Positions 48,966 through 60,309 of a stretch of DNA of 64,000 bases are shown here, one piece after another. The DNA lies in NCBI GenBank assembly GCA_013399015.1, contig VWZX01008149.1, positions 112,963 through 176,962 on the forward strand. The letters run 5' to 3'. This DNA comes from Galbula dea (Eukaryota > Chordata > Aves > Piciformes > Galbulidae). The translations under genes and the position numbers were made by a program. Below the pieces are notes generated by a model that did not search any database, was not told the DNA's origin, and saw nothing but the letters and a program-made list of their open reading frames with translations. Every line of letters starts with the position of its first letter. The first letter of the stretch is position 1.

Positions 48966-49527
48966 AACCAACACCATGAGCAGCAAGATTCTGTCATTTC
49001 TTCAAGAGAATTGAGAATAAAAAGTTTTTAAAGAGAGAATCCATCAGGCAGCTCCTTCCAGCTCACCAGGCACTTCTGATCTGGGAGGGGAAACCTGATG
49101 GAAGCCAGGAGAGACTTCCTAGAGCTTAATGTCCTGGGGCATCCAGAGGCCAAGGCAGGGATGAACCTCAGGGAACTGAGGGCAGACAAAGCCAGAGGAG
49201 CAATTTCTGCAGCAGCTAGAAACAGAGCTCAGGGAATGTAACCTGAAGCCTGGGTTTGTTGAAGCAGCTTTAGCTCTGTTTGCTCTGGAGGCCCAACCTG
49301 GATGCACCTTTCCAGGCACCTCACAGCCTGTGTCCTGTACTCACAGCTGGAGAAGGTCTGGCCCTCTGCCTGCCACCCAGGAGCTCTTCAGAGAGAAAAA
49401 ACACAGACTTCTTTGCCCAGAAAGGAAAAATGAACATTTCCAACATAACATGATCACCCATATTTTTGTCTTGAGCTATCAGAAACCAACCAAACACAAC
49501 TGAGGGCTTCACACAGCCTCTTCACAG

Positions 49528-49860
49528 CATCACAGAACGGTAGGGGTTGGAAGGGACCTTGAAGATCATCTAGTACAATCCCCCTGCCACAGCAGGATTC
49601 CCTAGACCAGGTCACCCTCCATGGCCTCTAGGGCCAAGGCTACCAGAGGAACCAGGATCCTTTGGTGTGAGGGTGTTGGAGCCCTGGCTCAGGCTGCCCA
49701 GAGAGGCTGTGGAGTCTCCTTCTCTGGAGAGATTCCAACCCCAGCTGGAGGTGATCCTGGGCAAACTGCTGTGGGTGCCCCTGCTGGAGCAGGGGGGTTG
49801 GACTGGATGATGTTCAGAGGTCCCTTCCAACCCCTGCCATGCTGGGATTCAGGGATCTGT
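49528..49860. mobile_element. Pair of oppositely oriented CR1 3' ends
   Basis: 49528-49625 is a minus-strand CR1 end (GGGGTTGGAAGGGACCTTGA). About 49665-49860 is a plus-strand end of the second subfamily (GGACTGGATGATGTTCAGAG, then CCTTCCAACCCCTGCCATG). The inverted arrangement resembles that at 3725-3915. Confidence 0.85.
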
Positions 49861-50299
49861 GATCCAGAGCAACTGTACTCCACCACGACACAGAGCCCAG
49901 TGTGCAACCCATCGCTGTGGCAAACACAGACAGAACTTTCCCTACCTGGCTGTGATGTTCCTGTGGCAATATCTGACTTGTGACTGCATGTCAGGCTGAA
50001 ACCTGACGAGCCAGAAGGTAACAAAACACCTGCAGGGCAGGAGCCAGGAGCTGGCTCCACCACGCTGAGCCTTGCAGGTGCCGTGTCCCATGAACACGCT
50101 CGGAGTGGTCAGACTGGCTCAGGCTGGGGAAAGCAACCTCCTGCCAACCCAAACCTATCTGTGTGCCCCCTCCTAAGTCTCCACAGACAACTAGATTTTT
50201 TTAGGGTAAATTCAAGAAAGCAGCTTCCAGTTACTGCCATCTGCAGACATAACACCTTCTGACACCTGCCTCTAGGCCAGGGCTTCCTCCAGAGGAATG

Positions 50300-51448
50300 A
50301 CAGCGGGCGGGGACCATGTGCCTGTCCCGTGAGAGGCGATATCGTTGTGAAGAACCCCGACGCCGGGGGACGGGGGGATCGGTCACTCTTGCCCCTGCTG
50401 CCCCCCGCGGCTGTCCTCCACCGGCATGCCAGGACGAGGTCTGCTGGAGCCTCGGGGTTATGCTGGCGAAGGTGTGAGGAGCAACCGGGACCGGGCAGGG
50501 ACCAGATCAGGGCCTACGAGCATTGCCTGGGCCAGGACCGAGGCTGAGCTGGGACCTACGAGCATCACGTGGGCCGGGATCCGAAGCGGGTCAGTCTACG
50601 CGCATCACCCAGGACCGGGTCGGGGCCTACGAGCATCACCCGGGACCGGGACCACGACTGGCTTACGAGCGTCGCCCTGACCGGGACCAGCTTTGGGCCT
50701 ACCAAGAGTCACCTGACGAGGCTTTAACTCCAACCGGACCGGGCCGAGGCCTCACCAGCCTGCGCCCACCAGAGCCTCCGCCAGCCCCCACCCCGTCGGT
50801 GCTCGCCACGAGAGGCCTGTGGGCTACCGGGACCTGATCGAGGCCTACAGCCCGGAGCCACCTGCCCGTACCTGCTGGCCAGGCCAGGCCGGACCGGGCC
50901 GGTATCCTCCTGGACCCTTCGCTACCGCCGCCGCTGCCGCCGCCGGACCCGCCGCGGCGGGGACACGCCCACCCAGNCCCCCCCCCCCCCCCCCCCCCCC
51001 TCTCCCCCGCCACTCCATTGGCCAGCTCCCTCACGAGTCCCCGCCCTCCCCTTCCCGGATCTAGGTGTGATTGGGTGAAAGGTGGCTAGGGAGTGTGGTT
51101 ATTCCACCACTGCGCCGTCACTCTAGTTCATAGTCCCGCCTACCCCGCCGCCCTCTGATTGGACATACCGAGATCCCAGCAGCCTTCGGATTGGTTAACC
51201 GGGAAGAGCAGAGCCAGCGTCCCCCACGTGGGGAGCGCAGGAGGCGTGGCCTTGACGCCACGTCCATAACGACGTCGCCCCCGCCCCCCCTCGGCCGAGA
51301 TCCTGATTGGCGGGCGTGATGCCCAATAGGAATAGGCATTACAAAGCCGCCCCCTGGCGGTGCTGCTATGGAGCCGTTGATTGGTCGGTTTGATGTAAAC
51401 ACTCTGAGGGGCGTGGGCTCGGGACTGTCACGTGGCGGGTGCGTGGCT
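50300..51448. promoter_or_regulatory. CpG-rich region with seven CCAAT boxes, putative PAIP2B-side or bidirectional promoter
   Basis: ATTGG (CCAAT on the minus strand) occurs at 51017, 51070, 51158, 51190, 51306 and 51380, and CCAAT at 51323. E-box palindromes CACGTG lie at 51225-51230 and 51429-51434, and there are several GGCGTGG boxes. PAIP2B runs leftward from here with its first coding exon 7 kb away; a possible exon of an unknown gene lies to the right. Which gene it serves is inference. Confidence 0.55.
50500..50725 (+). repeat. GC-rich minisatellite with CCTACGAGCATCAC core
   Basis: Five or six copies spaced about 33-40 bp: CCTACGAGCATTGCCTGG, CCTACGAGCATCACGTGGGC, TCTACGCGCATCACCCAGGA, CCTACGAGCATCACCCGGGA and CTTACGAGCGTCGCCCTGAC. 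It is rich in CG and sits at the edge of the CpG region that reaches the 51.45 kb gap. One undetermined base lies at 50977 before a poly-C run. Confidence 0.85.
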
Positions 51449-51492
51449 NNNNNNNNNNNNNNNNNNNNNNNNNNNNNNNNNNNNNNNNNNNN
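51449..51492. other. Assembly gap (44 N)
   Basis: Undetermined bases directly beside the CCAAT-rich region, flanked by poly-G. A first exon of a neighbouring gene could be hidden or damaged here. Confidence 1.
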
Positions 51493-51809
51493 GGGGGGGG
51501 GGGCACCCGGGAGGGGGTGACCTGGGGGGGTCCCAGCACGGTACCCCCAGTGGTAAGCACATCCTCCGTTCAGGGGGTACCGAGCCATGCACTCCCAAAA
51601 TGAGGGGAGCTGGAGGGGGGGTCCAGCCTTACATCCCCGCTTTTGGGGTCACTTCGAGGGGAGACACTCAGCCTTGCACCCCCAAAGTGGGGAGAGCTGG
51701 GGGAAGTGCCAGACTTGCACCCCCACTTTTGGAGCCACCTCGCTGGGTGGGGTCCCCCATCCGGGTCCCCGATGCCCCCCCAGCCCGTCCCCGTCTCCCT
51801 CCTCTCCAG

Positions 51810-51990
51810 TGACGAGCCCCGGGCGGGTTGCCAGCCCCCAGGCAGGGCTGCTCCGGGCAGTGCCCGTGGGCACCCTCAGCCCGAACCCCCCTGAAATGCC
51901 GGCGGGTGGCAGCGGGGGCTCTGCGCCCCAAAAAAAGGGTCCCCAAGGCCCCTCAGCCCCCAGCCCTCTGCCCATCGATCCCCTCGGACG
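51810..51990 (+). CDS. Possible orphan coding exon, Pro/Gly/Ser-rich
   Basis: A strong pyrimidine tract and acceptor end at 51809 (CCCTCCTCTCCAG), and a good donor follows at 51991 (GGTGAGTGC). Between them one frame is open, beginning mid-codon and reading TSPGRVASPQAGLLRAVPVG, then a Gly/Ser stretch and PSPLPIDPLGR, about 60 residues, ending in phase 2. The other frames have stops in or near it. I do not recognise the protein and could not find convincing partner exons in 51.5-57.4 kb. It could be an exon of an unannotated gene, a non-coding RNA exon, or chance in GC-rich DNA. Confidence 0.25.
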
Positions 51991-52549
51991 GTGAGTGCTG
52001 TGGCTCCGGGAGGTCCCTACAGCAGTGGGGGAGAGGACCCATGCAGCCCTCTACCCTGGTTGGGCTGGGTTTGGGAGGGGATAGAGCCTTTCCCACTCCA
52101 CTTGCCATCCCCAGACTCCATATTTTGGCACAAGATGGGTGGGGCGGGGGGAAGAAGCAGGCCCCCCAGCACTGGGACGTGGGTCTGAGCTCTTGGGGGG
52201 AGCCCCATCGCATGAGTGGGTGACCCCAAGCTCCTTCCATTGCGGTGGGGGTGGCAGTTTTGGTGGGTCCCCACTCTGGGGGGTATGAGAAGCCCCACTT
52301 CCATCTTGAGGGATACATGGTTTGGGGGTCAACCAAGGGATGCTCTGTGGTCCAGGCACCCCCTGGCTTGTGGCAGCCCATGGAGGTGGGGGGATGGCCC
52401 TTAGCAAGGTCCTGGTGTCTCTGCCACTCGTGTCCAGGATGTCCCTGGTCATGTCACTTGTCTCCTCTGCTTGATGAGGGGATGTGACACTGAGCAAAAC
52501 ACAGTCGGCTGGGCTGAGGGATGAGAGGAGGGCTGGATCCAGCTGTCAG

Positions 52550-52645
52550 ATACTGGGAGGACTGGGAACCAGGACACTGGGAGGACAGGGAGCTAAGGTG
52601 CTGAGAGGACTGCGAGCTAGGACACTGAGAGGACTGGGAACTGGA
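52550..52645 (+). repeat. Four exact-period 24-bp repeats
   Basis: Four consecutive 24-bp units of the type ACACTGGGAGGACTGGGAAC plus four bases, with a few substitutions each and no indels. An 8-residue repeat results in one frame. The rest of 52.0-54.1 kb shows no supported exon. Confidence 0.9.
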
Positions 52646-54119
52646 TCCCAGTTGAGGGCAGGGGACGTGCAGCCCTATGTCCTGAATCCAGCTCTCCCCT
52701 CATCCCCCAGCTCAGCATCTAGATGGTGTCACCAGCCCAGTGGCCACCAGGTGCCCATCGGTGGCCAGAGCAGTGGCAGAGCTCTTTCCAACCCTGTGCC
52801 CTCAAACATCAGGAACCTGTTCCTCACGAGGTGCTAATTTGGGGCTGGCTATGGGGGGGACAAACACAACAAGGTGTCCCCAAGAGGCAAGGGGCATGTG
52901 CCCAGCAGGATGTAAGATGAGCAGGTTGCTCCACTGAGGTGACAATCCCCCTCCCCAGTGAGGCTGATGGCTCCTTGTATGGCTGAGGACTGGGCTTGGC
53001 CACCAGACAGGATAAAAATAGCCCCTGGCCAAAGGGCCTGATCCAGGGAGGTGCTGGACACCTGCCCCCAGCACAAGGGGCTGGTCAACGGGGTATTGTC
53101 TGGGTGGGTTTTGGGGTGTGGGAGATGCTGGTGGAGGGCTGGAGCTGGTGTGGGCATCTGCTGGCACAGGGAGAGGACAAAGGTGGGGCAGAACCACTCT
53201 GTGGTGGCAGGATCAGCATGGGGCCAGGGGATGTCCCCAAGTGATGGTTCCACACTGCCAGTGTGGGTCCATCTCCATCCATGGCTCTGGTGGATTTGCA
53301 GTTGACCCACCTGGATCCTCTGTGGTTTTTGGGGACCTCTGTGAAGCTGGAGCTCCAGGATGGGCACCTGAGCTGTTGGGGACAACGGTTTGGGGGCTCC
53401 TGGTTCACTTTGGGGTATGAAAGGTCCTGGCATGGACCTGGGTGGTGAGCATGGCTCTGTCCCCGGCTCCATCCCCGGGTACTGGGGGTTAACAGGACAG
53501 GGCTGGGTGAGGGCAGCCCCACAAGGTCAGTGAAGGCCATCAAGTGTCTGAGTTACTCCAGGAATGGCACCAATGTGTGGTCACACACTGCCCTGGCCCC
53601 AGCTGCTGACAAACATTGTCACCCTCGGCCCCACACGTGGTTCTGGCCACCAGGATGGCTCTGCAGGGACGAGGACATGTCCCCTGCCCTGTCCCCAGGA
53701 GCAACCCAGCTCCAAGACCGGTACGTGCTGGAAGAGGAACCAAAACAGGTTGGGAGACAAGAACCAGCATCCTATTTCTGTGGCAGCCCAGAAAATCCAG
53801 CACCAGGGAATCATTTGGGGGTGGATTCATGCCAAGTGTCTGCAGGATCTTAAACACAAAGAGGAAGACAAACGCCCAAGCGACTTCAAAGGAGAAGAGC
53901 TGCAGAGATCTGCATGGCAGGAGTCCCCCAGCCCACTCCCAGCCTGCTCCAAAAGCTGCTGAGTGGGTGCCTCTTGTCTGCCACATTCACAGTGAGATGT
54001 GGAGCTCTCAGCAGCTCTGAAATGTGCTCCACCAGGGTGCTGTGGAGCAGAGCTGGTCTTGCTCTGTACTGTATGTGCTTTGGGCTGGAGCAGCAGTGTT
54101 TCTGGCTGTCTCTGTGGTT

Positions 54120-54690
54120 AGGTTTGGGATCCTCCTCCTCTACACTGCCCTGGTGAGATCACAGCTGGGGTTCTGGGTCCAGTTCTGGGCTCCCCACTTC
54201 AGGAGAGACAAGGAGCTACTGGAGAGAGTCCAGCAGAGGCTCCCAAGATGCTGAGGGCACTGCAGCAGCTCTGGCAGGAGGAAAGGCTGAGAGCCCTGGG
54301 GCTGCTTAGCCTGGAGAAGAGCAGCCCCAGAGGGCATCTGCTCAATGCTGAGCAAGAGCTAAAGGCTGCGGGCAAGAGGCTGGTGTCAGATTCTGCTCAG
54401 TGGTGCCCAGGGACAGCCCAAGGGGCACTGGGCACAAACTGGAACCCAGGAGGTTTCAGCTGAAAACCTAAGGAGAAACTAGTTTGGTGTGAGGGTGTTG
54501 GAGCCCTGGCCCAGGCTGCCCAGAGAGGCTGTGGAGTCTTCTGGGGAGAGATTCCAACCCCAGCTGGAGGTGATCCTGGGCAAGCTGCTGTGGGTGCCCC
54601 TGCTTTAGCAGGGGGGTTGGACTGGATGATCTCCAGAGGTCCCTTCCAACCCCAACCATGCTGAGATTCTGGGATTCAGTGACCTGCATT
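54120..54690 (+). mobile_element. CR1 fragment, sense (second subfamily)
   Basis: Reads ORF2 end segments RDKELLERVQQRLP and LRALGLLSLEKSSPRGHLL, then the 3' module ending CCTTCCAACCCCAACCATG. It is a good representative of the subfamily seen at 17990, 36270, 41945 and 60300. Confidence 0.92.
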
Positions 54691-55307
54691 GGTATTGTCA
54701 GGAAATACTGTGGGAGCTGTTAAAGGCATCTTCTGTCTCCAGTGAGAGAAGCCTGTGACCCTGAAGGTGCTCTGAGCAACAGAAGCTCCTTGTGCTGAAA
54801 CCTCGCACGGCCACCCAAGGTGGCAGAGCCTTTTGGAGTTCCCTTTTCAGGTCAACACCAGCAACTGTAGACCATAGTTAAGTGGGGAAACCTGCATTTG
54901 GGGACAGTGAGTCACCTCACCCCAGGGAAGGAAGCTTGTTGGAGGAGCCAAGTATTTCTTTTGCTCCAAAGGCAAACATCATTCCAGCCAGCAGCAGGGA
55001 CACCCCCTGTGAGTCAGAGCCTCACATGTCTCCTGCTACATGCTGGTTTTCACTGGGAAAACTGGGGCAGCTGCTGGCTCCCAGTCCAGCCCAGGGCACC
55101 TTGGAGAGGAGGAGCTCAGCAGAGGGGATCCACACGTTCAGCTGGGGCTGTGCATGAGGCTGAACATATGATGGAGAAAGAGAAGGTGGGAGCCGCTGGA
55201 GAGGGCAATTCCAGAGCTCATGACTGAGGGAGGCTCAGGAAGGGAAGAGGAGGATGGCTGCTGGGTGCTTCTGTGTGTCCTATTCCAATAGGTATAGGTC
55301 CATGGCT

Positions 55308-55500
55308 ATAAAATCAGAATCATTTAGATTGGAAAAAACCTTTAACATCATCAAGTCCAAACATTAACCAGCAGTTCCACTAACCCATGGCCCTCAGCAC
55401 CACATCTCCATGGCTTTGAAACCCCTCCAGTGATGGGGACTCCACCAGTGCCCTGGGCAGCCTGGGCCAGGCCTTGACAACCCTTTTTGGGAGGACATTT
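55308..55500 (-). mobile_element. CR1 3' fragment, antisense
   Basis: Starts AATCATTTAGATTGGAAAAA and ends near CCTTGACAACCCTTTTTGGG. Confidence 0.88.
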
Positions 55501-55789
55501 TCCTAGCAGCAGACAGGGAAGGAAGGGCAGGTGCCCTAACCCTGGGCAGGCTCTAGGCTGAGGAGCAGTTCATCAGCCACACCACAGGCCCCCAGCAGAC
55601 ACCAGGCCTTCAGCAGAGGCATGAGGAGAAGGCAAGAAGCAGGATGAAAGATGATGAGAGAAACAAGGGTGGCAAGAGAGAGAACAACAAGAAGCCAATG
55701 AGGTGCAGAGGGAGACAGTAATAAAGCGCTGAGGGAGGCACAGAGCAGCCATCAGACTCCTCCAGCTGCCCCTGCCACCACAGCTCAGT

Positions 55790-57310
55790 ACTGGGACCAG
55801 TTCTGTTTCATCTCTTTTTCAATGACCTGGATGAGGAGATAGAGGTACCCTCAGTCAGTTTGGAGATGACACCAAGTTGGGTGGAAGTGTTCATCTGCTG
55901 GAGGGCAGGAGGATCTCCAGAGGGATCTGTCCAGGCTGGATCCATGAGCTAAGACCAATGGGATGAGGTTCAACAAGGCCAAGTGCTGTGTCCTGCACTT
56001 GGGTCACACCAACCCCAGGAATGCTCCAGGCTTGGGGCAGAGTGGCTGGAAAGTGCCTGGTGGAAAAGGATCTGGAGGTCTTGGTCAACAGCAGCTCAAA
56101 ATGAGTCAGCAGTGTGCCCAGGTCACCAAGAAGGCCAAGAGCATCCTGGCTTGGATCAGCACTAATGTGGCAGAAGGACTAGGGCAGGGATTGTCCTCCT
56201 GGACTGGGCACTGGGGAGGCCACACCTGAAATCCTGGTTGAGTTTTGGGTCCCTCACTGCAAGAAGGATGTTGAGGTGCTGGAGTGTGTCCAGAGAAGGG
56301 CAAGGAAGGTGGTGAAGGGTCTAGAGCACAAGTGTTGTGAGGAGCAGCTGAGGGAACTGGGGTTGTTTAGTCTGGACAAGAGGAGGCTCAGGGTGATACC
56401 TAACACTCTCAGAGCAGAGTTTAAGGTTTCTGAAAGAAGCATTCCTTTAATGTCGCCAGGCGTGTGGGGGATCTCTCCTCCTAACACACACACACCCCGA
56501 GCATGCACCAGCATTAATACAGCTTACTACGTATTCAGTAGATTTCTTAGAACTCATCTACATATTCATATGTTTTCCTAGAACTCATTGGATAGCCTAA
56601 TGTCCTTGGCACTTGCACAATTATTCTTCTTGATGGTCTCTGGTGGTTGTGACTTCATCCTCCTCTTCCTCCTGGGTCATTATCGGTCACACAGTGAAGA
56701 TGAAGATTCTTTCCTTCATCTTTTTCTCTCTCTGTGGCACCTCTCCAACCCACAGAATCAATGTTTCATTCTGATGTACCCTGCTAAGAAGCCAAGTTCT
56801 CCTTATTTGTGCGTTGTAGTTCCATGATGTGCTGTGCTAACAAGCCAAGTTCCCCTTATCGAAACCCCTTTGGGTGTTACATACCCTGAGGCACCTAAAC
56901 AACATAGCCAGTGTTTGCAGTTCCTGTTTTCTTACTATTTATCTTGCATGTTATGAATGTCCTGATTCTAAGCCAAATATCCAGTTGATTTGCTAAACTA
57001 CATTAATGCATTCTGTTATATACAAGTTTAACATAAATTCTTACACCTACTGATTATCCATCAAGGGGAGACCTTCTCACTCTCTCCAGCTCCCTGAAAG
57101 GAGGCTGGAGCCAGGTGGGTCTTGGTCTCTTCTCCCAGGGAACAAGTAGAAATGGCCTCAGGTTGTGCCAGGGGAGGTTTAGGTTGGAGATGAGGAACAA
57201 TTCCTCCCTCAGAAGGGTTAAGGGCTGTCCCAGGCTGCCCAGGGCAGTGGTGGAGTCCCCATCCCTGGAGGTGTTTCAAAGCCCTGGAGATGTGGTGCTG
57301 AGGGACACGA
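55790..57310 (+). mobile_element. CR1 copy, sense, split by an LTR insertion
   Basis: The left part (55790-56393) runs from TACTGGGACCAGTTCTGTTT through CAACAAGGCCAAGTGCTG and LECVQRRARKVVKGLEHKCC to AGGAGGCTCAGGG. The right part (57064-57310) resumes AGGGGAGACCTTCTCACTCT and continues to the GCTGAGGGACA module. Removing 56394-57067 restores the normal CR1 order, so this was one copy. Confidence 0.93.
56394..57063 (-). mobile_element. Solitary ERV-type LTR nested in CR1
   Basis: The 670-bp insert starts TGATACC and ends CCATCA on the plus strand (TG...CA ends with TGAT/ATCA inverted termini). It is flanked by AGGG at 56390-56393 and 57064-57067, a 4-bp target duplication. Read on the minus strand it has TATATAA (near 57016-57022) and an ATTAAA-type signal with CCTGGCGACATTAAAGG near 56444-56460, close to its end, so the LTR is probably in minus orientation. 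It also holds a diverged internal repeat of an AACTTGGCTTNTTAGCA-type phrase. No internal viral genes are present. The ERV class is not assigned. Confidence 0.87.
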
Positions 57311-57399
57311 TGACATATTCTGACACAATCTCCCGTCACAGAAGGGTTAATCTCTTCCACCACGCTCTGTCCTCAGCTCTCCCGGTGCCTCACACGCAC

Positions 57400-58060
57400 A
57401 GTTCCCCCACACCCCCGAAGACCTCGCAGGCCACTCCTACCCCCAGCTCCCAGCGAGGGAGCAGGCCGAGGCCTCAGCGCCCTCAGCGCGCAGGTGCCGC
57501 AGGTGCCACAGCCGCCCCGCCCCGTCCCTTCCCTGCCCGCGCAGGCGCGCTCCCTCTTGCCTCTTCCTTCGGGGTTCCTGTTCCTAGCCCAGCTCGGTTC
57601 CGAGGCGTCGAGGCGAGAGCGAAGGCGGCGGAGGAAGTGGAACTGGAGGGTGTCAGCGAGTAGCTCGGCCGTGCTCGGCTGGAGGTAGGAGCTGGGGCCT
57701 CTCCCGCCCCTGTGTGGCGCAGCGCGGGCTGAGGGTACGCACAAAATGGCGGCGAGTGGCCTGGCAACCCCCCTACCCCCACAGCACCCCCTCCCCGCCA
57801 CCTCCCTCCCGCGCCTTAGGGCAGCCCCCGCGCTGGCCTCGAGTATTGCTCGCCGCCACAGCCGGTTGATAACGGTGTTTTGTGGCCGGGTTCAGGCGCT
57901 GCAGAGGTTTGGGGGGTTGGGGGAGTGCTTGTTAGGTGTTTGTTAGGAGTGTTTCGGCGCGGCGGGGGTGGTTCGGGAGCAGCCCGGCAGGGCCTGGCCC
58001 GGGCTGGCCACGCTGCGCCCGCTTCTGTTTTCTTGCCGTGTGAAAGACAGAGGAATAAAA
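57400..58060 (+). promoter_or_regulatory. ZNF638: CpG-rich promoter and non-coding first exon of ZNF638
   Basis: Dense CG dinucleotides with a GCGAAGGCGGCGGAGGAAG stretch and a good donor after position 57684 (GGAG/GTAGGAG), a plausible end of 5' UTR exon 1. ATGGCGGC at 57745 lies after this donor and opens only a short frame. The first coding exon is 5 kb downstream. Confidence 0.65.
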
Positions 58061-58194
58061 AGGAGAATAATCTGTATCTGCATTGCAGCCGAAGAGCTTT
58101 GGCAGCCCTGCAGCGTTTGGGTTGATCTCCCAGGGTCACTGGAGGAAGATGTGTTTACCCAATCTCGGCTTTTATGTGTTTTAAGTTAGGCAAA

Positions 58195-58400
58195 TCAGAG
58201 AATCGTGAAGGTTGGAAAAGGCCTCTGAAACCATCGAGTTCAACCCTTAACCTCTCGTCACCGTGCTCACCACTAAACCGTGTCACTAAGTACCACATCT
58301 CTCTGGTTTTCTGAACGTTCTGGGAATGTTGACTCTACCACTGCCTTCAGCAGCCGGGGCCAGTGCTTAACAAATGCTGCCCAGTCCTCATCCGTGCTCT
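58195..58400 (-). mobile_element. Diverged CR1 3' fragment, antisense
   Basis: Begins GAATCGTGAAGGTTGGAAAA and GAAACCATCGAGTTCAACCC. It differs more from the other copies than they do from each other, so it is probably older. It lies in ZNF638 intron 1; 58401-59757 is AT-richer unique intron sequence. Confidence 0.85.
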
Positions 58401-59757
58401 GCCTGTGTCCAGCAGTGTTCCAGTGAAACCTCAGAGCTCTCAGTAGATCCATAAATTTAGCACATTACACTGAAATAAAGGTATCAGGTGGTGTGGGTGT
58501 AGTGGTTTTGGCGTTAGAACTGGCTGCTGAGTGAAGTAATAGTCACTCCTGTTCACTGGGGAGGTTGGTTTTCATTGCTATGTGTCCAAGCTCAGAGTGT
58601 AGACATGGCTTTTGGTGCCTCAGACTTGTGTGTTGGGGCTTATAAGGTGGTTTTCACTGTTTCCTGACTTTGAAGATGGTAGTAAGTGATGTCAGTTGGT
58701 CAAAACGACCCAAACAAAAAGCCTTTTCACCCAAGGGTAAAATGTTGGAGCATGGTAGCAGAACCTGGTTCATGGTGCTCACCATGGGAGCTCATCTTTT
58801 TGGTGGTTTGACCTTGTTTTTGCCACTTAGCCACATGCTGCTGTAGTGTTTTTGCTCCATTATAATTATTTCAATGCAGTAATTAATGTAAGTTGTTATT
58901 TTCTGAATTTCATTTTTCTGTAGGGTTATTTTGAACAGCAGTTAGCTGACGAAAATGTCCACAACCAAACCCAGCAATCACCCCTTCTGGTTTCTAGCCC
59001 AGAGCTGATGTTGGAATGTGTGCTCAGTTCTGGGCTGTGCTCTTCTCTCTCTGCTGTTATCATTCACTAGACATTTAGAGTATTTGGTGGTAAATCTGTT
59101 GTGAGCCCTTCAAGAGGGTGGGTATGAGTGTGAGGTAATTATTTTCCCTATTGAGAAGGCAACTCTTTGAGGACAAAAAATATCTTTAGTTGCATTTTTT
59201 TCTGATTTACAAAGAAACTCATCTGCCAGAACTAGCAGGACACTCATGCTGGCTTGAAGGGTGGAGGACAGAAGGGACTAGACTCATCTTCTCTTCTCCA
59301 GCCTCTCTGATGGAGCTGCTGAGGGTTGTTGGTCCAAGGGTGGAGTTCCAAATGGTTACAGAACTCCCTGCTCTTTGCTATCCTGTTGGGTTCCTTCTCA
59401 TCACTCCTGTTCCCCAAGGATCTTGCACTTTGGTCCTGGGGCTGAGCTCAGTGGCAGCCCAGCAGTGCTTGTGTTAGTCCTTCTCAAACAAGGAGCTCTT
59501 TGGACATGAAACAGGGAGAACATCAAGAACGTTTTTTTCCTTCCCCACTATTTGAAGGTAAATAAAACATCTTATTTCTTTCCCACCAGGTTTAATACTG
59601 TGAATGGAATTTGGGTTGTTTTAGTAAGTTGCAGGCAGAAGGATTTGCTCTTTGTCCATGAAGGGCTAAAATGCCCTTTTTTGGTCTGGTTTTAAGAATC
59701 ACTTGCTGAAAAACTAGTGCTGGTTTTTGTATTGTGTCTGTATTTAAACTTGAGGGG

Positions 59758-60025
59758 CTGGACCTCAAACAAAAGGAAACAGCCTCAAGGTGTTGAGGGA
59801 GCTTTAGGGTAGAGATAAGGAACAATTTGTTCCCTAAAAGGGTTGTCAAGGCCTGGCCCACGCCGAGGGCAGTGGTGGAGTCCCCATCCCTGGAGGGGTT
59901 TCAAAGCCCTGGAGATGTGGTGCTGAGGCTGAGGGCCATGGTTTAGTGGTGACCTGGCAGTGCTGGTTAAATGTTGACTTGATGATCTTCAAGGTCTTTG
60001 CCAACCCTAATGATTCTCTGACCCC
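59758..60025 (+). mobile_element. CR1 3' fragment, sense
   Basis: Runs from AAAGGAAACAGCCTCAAGGT to CTTCAAGGTCTTTGCCAACC and the terminal ATTCTCTGA. It lies in ZNF638 intron 1. Confidence 0.9.
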
Positions 60026-60309
60026 CAGGTGTGTTCAGTGATGACCAGCTTTGTTCCCATCCCTCTCCATGCCATCCATCCATCAGCACTTCTCTGGTGT
60101 GGAGGTTTTTTCCACTTTAGGATTATTTTTACCTTTCTTGGTGTTTCTCCTACTGAGTCCTTGTGCTGCAAATGGCACTTGTCTGTCTGTGCCTGTAATC
60201 CCCTCCCACCACCTGGCCTTTTTTTAACTCTTGCAATGGATTTTAGCAGAAACCTTCCTTCAGCTCTAGCATTTCTCACCCAGGAGGTTCCATCTCAACA
60301 GGAGAAGAA

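Noticed and set aside
53530..53853. Possible exon near 53.5-53.9 kb
   Set aside because: Weak splice signals and no recognisable protein; not enough to join with the 51.8 kb candidate.
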